Assembly (NCBI GenBank): GCA_964422925.1
Contig: CAYRDC010000029.1
Location: 1-27,973, forward strand
Direction: 5' to 3'
Origin: CAYRDC01 sp964422925
GTDB taxonomy: Bacteria; Bacteroidota; Bacteroidia; Chitinophagales; S012-47
Length of the DNA stretch: 27,973 nucleotides
In this document: positions 17,349-25,177 of the stretch, piece after piece
How the letters are laid out: each line of letters opens with the position of its first letter
Numbering within the stretch: the stretch's first letter is position 1
The notes under the pieces: model-generated
What the model was told of the DNA's origin: nothing
Database searches by the model: none
What the model saw: the letters and a program-made list of their open reading frames with translations, nothing else
Position numbers and translations under genes: made by a program

Positions 17349-17597
17349 ATGAAATTAACTGCCAAACAAAAAAACCGGGTTGAGGAATTAAAAGATGAGA
17401 TCACTTGCTCCTACGATTTTATTTGCCTTTCGAAAGAAAATCCCCGCCAATGCCAGACTGAGGATATCGGTATAGAGGATTTTGTGATCTGCCTTGAAAA
17501 ACGCGGCTACCTGTGTGAATTCAGTACTTTTTTCGGGGAATCCGTTTTTTGCTCCTGTCCGGTAAGGGTATTCCTGGCCAAAGGAGCCGGAAGCTGA
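17349..17597 (+). CDS. Small cysteine-rich cytoplasmic protein, function unknown
   Basis: This 82-residue soluble protein begins MKLTAKQKNRVEELKDEITC and contains eight cysteines, among them TCSYDFIC, RQCQTEDIG, VICLEKRGYLC and FCSCP. The spacing suggests a metal site or Fe-S centre rather than exported disulfides, because no signal peptide is present; this is inference. ATG 17349 is chosen because it follows the promoter at normal distance, while the longer open frame starts before the promoter. No family was recognised. Confidence 0.65.
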   Translation: MKLTAKQKNRVEELKDEITCSYDFICLSKENPRQCQTEDIGIEDFVICLEKRGYLCEFSTFFGESVFCSCPVRVFLAKGAGS

Positions 17598-17648
17598 TCA
17601 GATTGCGGTAAATCTGCCGGCCCGAATACCGTGAACAAGGGGATTTTC

Positions 17649-17656
17649 TATATTTA
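17649..17656 (+). promoter_or_regulatory. Possible -7 box of the PLP enzyme gene
   Basis: TATATTTA matches seven of eight consensus positions, 17 bases before ATG 17674. Confidence 0.4.
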
Positions 17657-17673
17657 GCCGCAAAACCAGTATT

Positions 17674-18894
17674 ATGTCTTCAACAACCGGTTTTGCGTCT
17701 ATCTGCGCTCACGATCCTGTTTTGCCCGGTGCACAAAGAGCGCATGTATTACCCCTGTTCAGCACCAGCACTTTCGTGTACGAAAGCCCCGATTCGATTC
17801 AAAAAGTGATCAGCGGGGAATCTGATGCCTATATCTATTCGCGCTGGAAAAATCCGACCACGGAAATCGTAGAGCAGAAAATCGCTGCGCTGGAGTGTTT
17901 CGGCTTGCAGGGAGCTGACGGTGCGCCCCTGGTGGCTGATGCCCTGTTGTTCAGCTCCGGCATGGCCGCAATCAGCGCGCTTTTCCTGGCCTGCCTGAAA
18001 CAGGGTGACAAGATTCTGACCCATAAAAATATTTATGGCACCAGCACCGAACTAATCCAAAACGTACTTTCCGGCCTTGGGATAGAAGCCGTATATGCCG
18101 ATTTCAGGAACCCGGATGAAGTGCGGCAGGCGCTGGCCGCCCACCCGGAAATTCGGCTGGTTTATATCGAAACCCCCAATAACCCAACTTTAAGCTGCTA
18201 TAATCTGGAACAGCTATCCCGCCTGGCACATCAGGCAGAAGCGCTTTGTGCGGTGGACAATACCTTTGCCTCTCCTTATTTCCAAAAACCTTTTGCGTTT
18301 GGCGTTGACCTGGTAGTCCATTCCACCACAAAATACCTAAACGGGCATGGCACCGCGCTGGGAGGTATTGTGGTGGGAACCGACCGTGATTTCATGCGTA
18401 AGAAAGTCTGGAAAATCCGGAAGACCGTTGGCGGAAACAGCAACGCCTGGGACTCCTGGCTGCTGAACAACGGCCTGAAAACCCTCCCTCTCCGGATGGA
18501 AAAGCACCAGCAAAATGCGCTGGCCCTGGCAAAATACCTTGCATCTCATCCGGCCGTGTCGAAAGTGAACTATCCGGGGCTTCCCTCCCATCCGGACCAC
18601 GAACTGGCAAAGCGCCAGATGACAGGATTCGGGGGCGTGCTGAGCTTCGAGCTGAAAGATGGTCTGGAAGCCGGCAAAGCCCTCATGCGAAACATCCGCT
18701 TCTGCACCCTCACTTCCACCCTGGGCACCCCGGATACCCTGATTGCCCACCCGGCATCCATGACGCATGTTCAGGTGCCGCGCGAGCAACGCCTGGCCGG
18801 TGGCATTACGGACGGACTCATACGCGTGAGTGTGGGTATTGAAGACGTGCAAGATATCCTGAACGACCTGGAACAGGCTATGAAAGGTTTATAA
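17674..18894 (+). CDS. Transsulfuration-family PLP enzyme (Cys/Met metabolism)
   Basis: This 406-residue fold-type I PLP enzyme has the YSRWKNPTTEIVEQ phosphate-binding motif and AVDNTFASPYFQKP with the pyridine-binding Asp. VVHSTTKYLNGHG carries the Schiff-base lysine at K220, and the C-terminal LIRVSVGIEDVQDIL has the carboxylate-binding Arg. The residue after IYG in the active-site loop is Thr, not the Cys of classical methionine gamma-lyase. Cystathionine gamma-synthase/lyase or O-acetylhomoserine sulfhydrylase activity is therefore more likely. Exact reaction cannot be fixed from sequence. It ends 2 bases from the convergent fabD stop. Confidence 0.85.
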   Translation: MSSTTGFASICAHDPVLPGAQRAHVLPLFSTSTFVYESPDSIQKVISGESDAYIYSRWKNPTTEIVEQKIAALECFGLQGADGAPLVADALLFSSGMAAISALFLACLKQGDKILTHKNIYGTSTELIQNVLSGLGIEAVYADFRNPDEVRQALAAHPEIRLVYIETPNNPTLSCYNLEQLSRLAHQAEALCAVDNTFASPYFQKPFAFGVDLVVHSTTKYLNGHGTALGGIVVGTDRDFMRKKVWKIRKTVGGNSNAWDSWLLNNGLKTLPLRMEKHQQNALALAKYLASHPAVSKVNYPGLPSHPDHELAKRQMTGFGGVLSFELKDGLEAGKALMRNIRFCTLTSTLGTPDTLIAHPASMTHVQVPREQRLAGGITDGLIRVSVGIEDVQDILNDLEQAMKGL

Positions 18895-18896
18895 CT

Positions 18897-19784
18897 CTAC
18901 GCAATAGCAGCCGATGAAACAGGCATTTGCCGGTCGATCTTTTTGACCAGGCCTTGCAGCACCTTGCCCGGTCCGACTTCAATAAATTGTGCCGCTCCGT
19001 CAGCAATCATGTTCTGCATGGTCTGGGTCCAGCGCACGGGAGATGTTAACTGCGCCATCAGGTTTTCTTTGATCCGCTCCGGATCCGTTTCCGGCCGGGC
19101 GTTTACATTCTGGTAAATCGGGCAAACAGGTTTTTTTATTTCTGTTTCACGAATCTTGCGTTCAAGTGCTTCGCGGGCCGGTTCCATCAGCGGGGAATGA
19201 AAGGCACCGCCTACATTGAGTTTCAGCGCCCTTCGCGCACCCCGTTCAGTGAGCAGCGCGCAAGCTTTGTCAATGCCCGGGTGACTACCGCTGATCACCA
19301 ACTGCCCGGGGCAATTATAATTGGCCGGAACCACCACCTCATCCGTAATGGAATCGCAAACTTCTTCCACTACGGCATCATCAAGCCCGAGAATGGCGGC
19401 CATCGTGGAAGGTACTGCCTCACAGGCTTCCTGCATGGCCCTTGCGCGTTCGGCTACCAGTTTCAGGCCCGATTCGAAATCCATGGCACCCGTGGCCACC
19501 AGGGCGGAAAACTCACCCAGGGAATGGCCGGCTGCCATATCCGGTGCGAAACGATCGCCCATTACTCTTGCCAGTATTACACTGTGCAGAAATATGGCCG
19601 GCTGGGTTACTTTAGTCTGACGCAAGTCTTCCTCATTGCCCTCGAACATGATATCCGTAATTCGGAAACCAAGAATTTCGTTGGCCTGTTCAAAAAGTTC
19701 CCTGGCCTGGTTATAGTTTTCATACAACTCCTTCCCCATCCTGGGAAACTGGGCGCCCTGCCCGGGAAAAACATACGCTCTCAT
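18897..19784 (-). CDS. fabD: Malonyl-CoA:ACP transacylase
   Basis: FabD loads malonyl groups onto acyl carrier protein for fatty-acid synthesis. The 295-residue protein has the PGQGAQ oxyanion motif (7-12), the nucleophile elbow GHSLG with S88, and the catalytic His in GGAFHSPLM (H196). YQNVNARP and the C-terminal EVGPGKVLQGLVKKI are also typical. It follows folE by 3 bases and is the last gene of the PTPS-folE-fabD operon, away from its usual fab neighbours. Confidence 0.94.
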   Translation of the reverse strand: MRAYVFPGQGAQFPRMGKELYENYNQARELFEQANEILGFRITDIMFEGNEEDLRQTKVTQPAIFLHSVILARVMGDRFAPDMAAGHSLGEFSALVATGAMDFESGLKLVAERARAMQEACEAVPSTMAAILGLDDAVVEEVCDSITDEVVVPANYNCPGQLVISGSHPGIDKACALLTERGARRALKLNVGGAFHSPLMEPAREALERKIRETEIKKPVCPIYQNVNARPETDPERIKENLMAQLTSPVRWTQTMQNMIADGAAQFIEVGPGKVLQGLVKKIDRQMPVSSAAIA

Positions 19785-19787
19785 AGT

Positions 19788-20414
19788 TTACATCAGTTTT
19801 GCCTGGATCAGATTAATGAATTCGTTCCGCGTAGCTGTTTTTTCAAATTCACCCACGAATGCCGAGGTGGTAGTTACGGAATTCTGTTTTTGCACACCGC
19901 GCATCATCATGCACAGGTGCTTGGCTTCAATGACCACGGCCACCCCGTAAGGATCGAGTGCTTCATGCAGGCAGTCTATGATCTGGCAGGTTAACCTTTC
20001 CTGTACCTGCAACCTGCGGGCATAAACGTCCACCACGCGGGCAATTTTGCTCAATCCAACGATTTTCTTTTTGGGGATATAAGCTACATGTGCCCGTCCG
20101 AAAAACGGCAGCATGTGATGTTCGCACATGGAATACAGTTCGATATCCTTGACAAAAACCATTTCACTGTGTTCGGTATCGAACAAGGCGGAATGCAGGA
20201 TCTTTTTTGGGTCCATCTGGTATCCCTGCGTCAGGAACTGCAAGGCTTTGGCTACCCGTTCCGGGGTATTTTGCAATCCTTCCCGGTCCGGATCTTCACC
20301 GATCGCCCGGAGGATGTTTTCGTACTGCCCGGCAAGTTTTTCGGTTAATTTAGGATTGTACAAATCTTTTCGTTCATAATGCAGGTCGAGGTCATCAAGA
20401 TATTGTTGAGACAT
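19788..20414 (-). CDS. folE: GTP cyclohydrolase I
   Basis: FolE converts GTP to 7,8-dihydroneopterin triphosphate, the first step toward folate and, with a PTPS/QueD enzyme, toward queuosine or biopterin. Zinc ligands are visible: C97 and H100 in MCEHHMLPFFG, and C168 in KHLCMMMRG. GLSKIARVVDVYARRLQVQERLT is split between the usual pterin-binding positions. ATG 20414 gives 208 residues of normal length; the longer TTG start at 20447 would overlap the upstream gene and is not needed. The gap to the upstream PTPS-like gene is 10 bases. Confidence 0.93.
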   Translation of the reverse strand: MSQQYLDDLDLHYERKDLYNPKLTEKLAGQYENILRAIGEDPDREGLQNTPERVAKALQFLTQGYQMDPKKILHSALFDTEHSEMVFVKDIELYSMCEHHMLPFFGRAHVAYIPKKKIVGLSKIARVVDVYARRLQVQERLTCQIIDCLHEALDPYGVAVVIEAKHLCMMMRGVQKQNSVTTTSAFVGEFEKTATRNEFINLIQAKLM

Positions 20415-20424
20415 AGCCGGAATT

Positions 20425-20838
20425 TTAATTACCGTAATAATCCGCAAAGTTATTTTCCGTTTCGTACAGCCTGATCCGGTGCAAAGTGGCCCCGGCCCGC
20501 GCTATGGGCTCGGCCAGGACTTCCCAAAAGGCTTTCACCATGTTTTCCGTAGTCGGTATAATCCCCTGCATGAAATCCACTTCCAGGTTCAGGTTTTTGT
20601 GGTCCACCCGGTCGGTGATCCGCTCGCGGATGATCCGCTTCAGGTCCGTGAGGTTTATCACATACCCGGTTTCGGGGTCGGGCTCGCCTTTCACGGTCAC
20701 AAACAGGTTGTAGTTGTGCCCGTGCCAGTTCGGGTTGCTGCATTTCCCGTAATAGGAGGCATTCCGCTCATCATCCCAGGCCGGATTGTACAATCGGTGG
20801 GCCGCGTTAAAATGTTCCTTTCGGGTCAGGTAAACCAT
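20425..20838 (-). CDS. 6-pyruvoyl-tetrahydropterin synthase / 6-carboxytetrahydropterin synthase family (QueD-like)
   Basis: This 137-residue T-fold enzyme acts on dihydroneopterin triphosphate. Zinc ligands are H14 (NAAHRL), H39 and H41 (WHGHNY). The catalytic Cys is C33, spaced five residues before HGH (GKCSNPNWHGHNYN). D79-H80 and E126 (ETENN) complete the site. The C-x5-HGH spacing and the VINLTDLKRII segment resemble eukaryotic PTPS more than E. coli QueD, which has C-x3-HGH. It may make 6-carboxytetrahydropterin for queuosine or 6-pyruvoyl-tetrahydropterin; the sequence does not decide. It leads the operon with folE. Confidence 0.87.
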   Translation of the reverse strand: MVYLTRKEHFNAAHRLYNPAWDDERNASYYGKCSNPNWHGHNYNLFVTVKGEPDPETGYVINLTDLKRIIRERITDRVDHKNLNLEVDFMQGIIPTTENMVKAFWEVLAEPIARAGATLHRIRLYETENNFADYYGN

Positions 20839-20854
20839 ACCTTGCGGTTTCCGG

Positions 20855-20862
20855 CAAAAATA
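20855..20862 (-). promoter_or_regulatory. -7 box of the PTPS-folE-fabD operon
   Basis: On the minus strand this reads TATTTTTG, an exact consensus match 16 bases before the ATG at 20838. Confidence 0.6.
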
Positions 20863-20889
20863 AGAATATTCCGCCCTGCACCTCTTTTG

Positions 20890-20897
20890 TAACTTTG
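20890..20897 (+). promoter_or_regulatory. -7 box of the mqnB-mqnD operon
   Basis: TAACTTTG is an exact consensus match 6 bases before ATG 20904, predicting an essentially leaderless mRNA. It lies 27 bases from the divergent PTPS -7 box. Confidence 0.6.
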
Positions 20898-20903
20898 TGT
20901 CTT

Positions 20904-21620
20904 ATGAAATGGTTGTTAGTAAGTGCCACCTGGGAAGAAATAGCCCCTTTTGCCGGGAAGTACGGACTCAGGCCGCCCGCCAGCGGCCACGGATGGATCC
21001 CCAATCCGGCACCGGGTGGCCCTGACGTGTTGATCACCCGCCCGGGTATGTTGTTTACCGCGTGGGAACTGGGGTTGCTGTTGACTCGCAGGTATTATCC
21101 CTTTATGCTCCAGGCCGGGATGGCCGGCAGTTACACACAGGATATGCCCCCCGGCTCGGTGGTACGAGTCGACAGCGAAATCCTGGCAGATCTTGGCGCA
21201 GAAAACCACGAGGATTTTCTGGATATGTTTGACCTACAACTGCTTTCCGAAGGGGAATTCCCTTTTACAGGACGGGTACTGGAATCCACCGCTACGGGCC
21301 GTAATTCCCTGTTAGGCAAGCTACCCGCTGCCCGGAGCCTTACGGTAAATACGGTGCACGGACGGAAAACTTCCATCGCGGCCGTGCGCAAACGGTTCAG
21401 TCCGGATATCGAAAACATGGAAGGAGCTGCCTTTTTCCTGGCCGGACTTGAATCCAACACACCTTTTGAAGAAATACGGGCCGTATCCAACTATGTGGAA
21501 CCCCGCGACAAAACCCGCTGGCAACTGAAAAAGGCTGTCGAAAACCTGAACCGGATAATCGAGGATTTCAACTCGGAACTGGCGTCCGGAACTTTGAATC
21601 TGAAAAAATACCGGACATGA
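20904..21620 (+). CDS. mqnB: Futalosine hydrolase
   Basis: MqnB splits futalosine to dehypoxanthinylfutalosine in the alternative (futalosine) route to menaquinone. The 238-residue protein has the nucleosidase fold: VSATWEEIAPF at the N-terminus, LQAGMAGSY, VVRVDSEILADLGAE, the ribose-binding ENMEGAAFF, and RAVSNYVEPRD near the C-terminus. It overlaps mqnD by 4 bases, which strongly supports the pathway assignment over a generic MTA/SAH nucleosidase. ATG 20904 is chosen because the upstream in-frame start lies inside the -7 box. Confidence 0.9.
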   Translation: MKWLLVSATWEEIAPFAGKYGLRPPASGHGWIPNPAPGGPDVLITRPGMLFTAWELGLLLTRRYYPFMLQAGMAGSYTQDMPPGSVVRVDSEILADLGAENHEDFLDMFDLQLLSEGEFPFTGRVLESTATGRNSLLGKLPAARSLTVNTVHGRKTSIAAVRKRFSPDIENMEGAAFFLAGLESNTPFEEIRAVSNYVEPRDKTRWQLKKAVENLNRIIEDFNSELASGTLNLKKYRT

Positions 21621-22468
21621 AACTGCGCATCGGCTATTCTTCCTGTCCCAACGACACCTTTATTTTTTATGCCATGGTGCATGGCAAGATCAACTGCCGG
21701 GGACTGGAACCGGAACCCTACATAGCGGATGTGGAGACCCTGAACCGGATGGCCCGTAACCATGAGCTTGAAGTCACAAAGTTGAGTTACCATGCATTGG
21801 CACACGTAGCGGAGGCTTACCGCCTGCTGAATGCGGGCAGCGCGCTGGGAAGGGGCTGCGGGCCGCTGCTCATTGCTAGGAAAGAAATTCCCCCGGAGGC
21901 CGCATTCATCAATCCCATGCGAATCGCCATCCCGGGCCGGCTCACCACGGCCAACCTGTTGCTGGGCATTGCCTTCCCGGAAGCCGCGAACAAAACCGAA
22001 ATGGTCTTTTCAGAAATCGAGGAGGCCGTGCTGAAGCAGAAAGTGGATGCCGGGCTGATTATCCACGAAAACCGGTTCACCTACGAAGCGAAGGGCCTGA
22101 AAAAAATTATAGACCTGGGCGAATACTGGGAAAACCTGACCGGCCTGCCCATCCCCCTGGGGGGCATCGTGGTGTCCCGGGCTCTTCCCCGGGATGTTCA
22201 GCAAACAGTCAACGCAGTATTGCGCGACAGCGTAGCCTGGGCCTTTGAACATCCGGAAGAAACCATGCCCTACGTGCGCAGCCTGGCCCAGGAAATGGAC
22301 GAGGAGGTGATGCGGCAGCACATCGGCCTGTACGTGAATGACTACACGCTGGACCTCGACACCGAAGGCCGTGAGGCAGTGCGCATGCTGCTCGGAACCG
22401 CCAGCCGCCAGGGTATCATCCCCACCCTGCCGGAAGGCAATATCTTCCTGCCCGCCCCTCGTGAATAA
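21617..22468 (+). CDS. mqnD: 1,4-dihydroxy-6-naphthoate synthase
   Basis: MqnD turns cyclic dehypoxanthinylfutalosine into 1,4-dihydroxy-6-naphthoate in the futalosine pathway. The 283-residue protein has the periplasmic-binding-protein-like fold: IGYSSCPNDTFIFYAMVHG at the N-terminus, VTKLSYHAL, GSALGRGCGPLL, and IAIPGRLTTANLLL. VDAGLIIHENRFTY and LGEYWENLTGLPIPLGGIVV follow, all diagnostic. The ATG overlaps the mqnB stop (ATGA), so the two are translationally coupled. The other mqn genes are not in this window. Confidence 0.94.
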   Translation: MKLRIGYSSCPNDTFIFYAMVHGKINCRGLEPEPYIADVETLNRMARNHELEVTKLSYHALAHVAEAYRLLNAGSALGRGCGPLLIARKEIPPEAAFINPMRIAIPGRLTTANLLLGIAFPEAANKTEMVFSEIEEAVLKQKVDAGLIIHENRFTYEAKGLKKIIDLGEYWENLTGLPIPLGGIVVSRALPRDVQQTVNAVLRDSVAWAFEHPEETMPYVRSLAQEMDEEVMRQHIGLYVNDYTLDLDTEGREAVRMLLGTASRQGIIPTLPEGNIFLPAPRE

Positions 22469-22473
22469 ATTGG

Positions 22474-22481
22474 TAATTTTG
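22474..22481 (+). promoter_or_regulatory. -7 box of valS promoter
   Basis: TAATTTTG is an exact consensus match 23 bases before ATG 22505, in the 36-base gap after mqnD. Confidence 0.6.
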
Positions 22482-22504
22482 CGCCTCGGATAATTTACCC
22501 CGCA

Positions 22505-25132
22505 ATGAGCATACAAAAGCAGTACGACCCTTCCCGGGTGGAAGACAAATGGTACAGCCATTGGATGGAAAAACGGTATTTCCATTCCGAGCCGGACGAG
22601 CGCGAACCCTACACCATTGTCATTCCACCGCCCAATGTGACGGGCGTGCTGCACATGGGGCACATCCTGAACAACACCATCCAGGACATCCTCATCCGGA
22701 GGGCGCGGCTGAAGGGCTACAATGCCTGCTGGGTGCCCGGCACCGACCATGCCTCCATCGCCACAGAAGCCAAAGTGGTGAAAAAGCTGGCCGAAGAAGG
22801 CATTTCAAAATCCGACCTCACCCGGGAGGAATTCCTGAAACATGCCTGGGAATGGAAAGAAAAGCACGGGGGCATCATCCTGCAACAGCTCAAGAAATTG
22901 GGCGCCTCGTGCGACTGGGACCGCACCCGGTTCACCATGGAGCCGGCCCTGTCGGAAGCCGTCATTGACGTGTTCATCGACCTGTACAACAAAGGCCTGA
23001 TATACAAAGGATACCGCATCGTGAACTGGGACCCGAAGGCGCTCACGGCCGTGTCGGACGAGGAGGTCATTTACCGCGAAGTGCAGTCGAAGCTCTGGTA
23101 CGTACGCTACCGCATCGAGGGCACCGAAGACGAGTGGCTGACCATCGCCACCACCCGGCCCGAAACCATCCTGGGCGACACGGCCATCTGCGTGCACCCG
23201 GAAGACCCGCGCTTCGGCCACCTGAAAGGAAAACGCGCCATCGTTCCCCTGGTGGAACGCCCCGTGCCGGTCATCTTCGATGAGTACGTAGATATGGAAT
23301 TTGGAACGGGCTGCCTGAAGGTGACCCCCGCCCACGACCCCAATGACTACGAGCTGGGCCTGAAACACAAGCTCGACATCATCGACACCCTGAACCCGGA
23401 CGGCACCCTCAACGAGAAGGCACAGTTCTTTGTGGGCGAAGACCGCTTTGTGGTGCGCGAAAAGATCGTGGAAGAACTCAGGAAGCGAGGCCACCTGGTG
23501 AAGGAAGAAGACTATGTGAACAAGGTCGGGTTCAGCGAGCGGACCAACGAGGTGATTGAGCCCCGTCTGTCCGAACAATGGTTCCTCTCCATGAAGGAAC
23601 TGACCAAACCGGCCCTGGAAAACGTGCTGAACGGGAACATCCGCTTCTTCCCTGCCAAGTTCGTAAACACCTACCGCCACTGGATGGAAAACGTGCGCGA
23701 CTGGTGCATCAGCCGGCAGCTGTGGTGGGGACAGCGCATCCCGGCCTGGTACAACGAGGACGGGGACATAGTGGTGTGCAAAACCGAGGAAGAAGCCCGC
23801 AGACTGCTTGCCGAAAAATACCCGGATAAGGCTAATAAGGAAATCCGGCAGGATGAGGATGTGGTCGACACCTGGTTCTCCTCCTGGCTCTGGCCCATCT
23901 CGGTGTTTGACGGCTTCAAAGACCCTGACAACCCGGACATCCGCTATTACTACCCGACCAACGACCTGGTCACGGCCCCGGAAATCCTGTTTTTCTGGGT
24001 GGCCCGCATGATCATGGCCGGGTATGAATACCGCGGGGAGAAGCCTTTCCGCAACGTGTATCTGACCGGTATTGTGCGCGACAAGAAAGGCCGCAAGATG
24101 TCGAAATCGCTGGGCAATTCACCCGATCCCCTGCTGCTCATCAGCCGCTACGGGGCTGACGGGGTGCGCGTGGGCATGCTGTTCAGCTCACCGGCCGGCA
24201 ACGACCTGCTTTTTGACGAAAAACTCTGCGAACAGGGCCGCAATTTCTGCAACAAAATCTGGAACGCCCTGCGCCTGGTCAAAAGCTGGAACACGGCCGA
24301 AACCGGTGCCTCCGTCACCGACCGGGCAGCCATCGGCTGGTTCGGGGCCAGGCTGTCGCTCATGCTCGAAGAGCTGGAATCGCAGATGCAGGAATACCGC
24401 ATCAGCGAAGCCCTTAAAAAGCTCTACTCCTTCATCTGGGACGATTTCTGCTCCTGGTACCTGGAAATGATCAAGCCCGCCTACGGGGAAGCCATCAGCA
24501 GCGAAACCTACGAGCTGACCCTGGGCTTCTTTGAAGACATCCTGCGCATGCTGCACCCGTTCATGCCCTTCATCACCGAAGAGATCTGGCACCACCTGCG
24601 CCAGCGTGCCGAAGGCGATGACCTCATCGTGAACCACTGGCCCGACCCCAGGGAAACCGATGCAGGGGCAGCCCGCCTGGGCGACCTGGCCCGCGATATC
24701 ATTTCCCGGATCCGCGACCTGCGCAACCGCCACGGCATTAGCCGGAAAGAAAAAACCATACTCTACACCGGTTCCGGCCAGAATCTGAAGCTGGGAGGGT
24801 TTGAAGAGCTAATCCGGAAACTGGGCGATTTGGCCGCCATTGAATCCACCGAAACAGTGCCCGATGGAAGCTATGCCTTCGTGCTGGGTCAGTACAGCTT
24901 TTACCTGAAGGCCGACACCCCCCTGAACAAGGAACAGGAAGCCGAACGCCTCGAGAAGGAAATCCGCTACCTCGAAGGGTTCATCGCCTCGGTGGAAAAG
25001 AAACTGGGCAACGAACGCTTTGTGCAAAACGCCCCGGAAGCCGTGGTGGCCCGCGAGCGCAAAAAGCTGGAAGACGGCAAATCGCGCCTGGCCTCGCTGC
25101 GCGAGAGCCTGAAACAGCTCAACGGGGTCTGA
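22505..25132 (+). CDS. valS: Valyl-tRNA synthetase
   Basis: This 875-residue class I synthetase charges tRNA-Val. The HIGH-type motif is HMGH at 50-53 in PPPNVTGVLHMGH, and the KMSKS loop is at 531-535. The editing domain lies between, with TTRPETILGDTA and the VTPAHDPNDYELG motif. ARMIMAGYEY and WFSSWLWP support Val rather than Ile specificity. The C-terminus ends in the long ValS coiled-coil arm (about 800-875, NKEQEAERLEKEIRYLEGFI). The gene is notably GC-rich compared with the left half of the window. Confidence 0.97.
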   Translation: MSIQKQYDPSRVEDKWYSHWMEKRYFHSEPDEREPYTIVIPPPNVTGVLHMGHILNNTIQDILIRRARLKGYNACWVPGTDHASIATEAKVVKKLAEEGISKSDLTREEFLKHAWEWKEKHGGIILQQLKKLGASCDWDRTRFTMEPALSEAVIDVFIDLYNKGLIYKGYRIVNWDPKALTAVSDEEVIYREVQSKLWYVRYRIEGTEDEWLTIATTRPETILGDTAICVHPEDPRFGHLKGKRAIVPLVERPVPVIFDEYVDMEFGTGCLKVTPAHDPNDYELGLKHKLDIIDTLNPDGTLNEKAQFFVGEDRFVVREKIVEELRKRGHLVKEEDYVNKVGFSERTNEVIEPRLSEQWFLSMKELTKPALENVLNGNIRFFPAKFVNTYRHWMENVRDWCISRQLWWGQRIPAWYNEDGDIVVCKTEEEARRLLAEKYPDKANKEIRQDEDVVDTWFSSWLWPISVFDGFKDPDNPDIRYYYPTNDLVTAPEILFFWVARMIMAGYEYRGEKPFRNVYLTGIVRDKKGRKMSKSLGNSPDPLLLISRYGADGVRVGMLFSSPAGNDLLFDEKLCEQGRNFCNKIWNALRLVKSWNTAETGASVTDRAAIGWFGARLSLMLEELESQMQEYRISEALKKLYSFIWDDFCSWYLEMIKPAYGEAISSETYELTLGFFEDILRMLHPFMPFITEEIWHHLRQRAEGDDLIVNHWPDPRETDAGAARLGDLARDIISRIRDLRNRHGISRKEKTILYTGSGQNLKLGGFEELIRKLGDLAAIESTETVPDGSYAFVLGQYSFYLKADTPLNKEQEAERLEKEIRYLEGFIASVEKKLGNERFVQNAPEAVVARERKKLEDGKSRLASLRESLKQLNGV

Positions 25133-25177
25133 GCCGGGGGTGCCCATCAATTTTCTCCTTTGTAAATTCGTGACATT

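Noticed and set aside
17599..17616. Hairpin CAGATT / AATCTG after the cysteine-rich gene
   Set aside because: Only six base pairs and no T-run follows; not a convincing terminator.
19197..19994. 265-codon open frame on plus across fabD and folE
   Set aside because: It crosses the junction of two certain minus-strand genes and has no family signature.
22805..23680. 291-codon open frame on minus inside valS
   Set aside because: Antisense open frames are expected in GC-rich coding DNA; the product is low-complexity in Val, Gly and His, and valS is unquestionable here.
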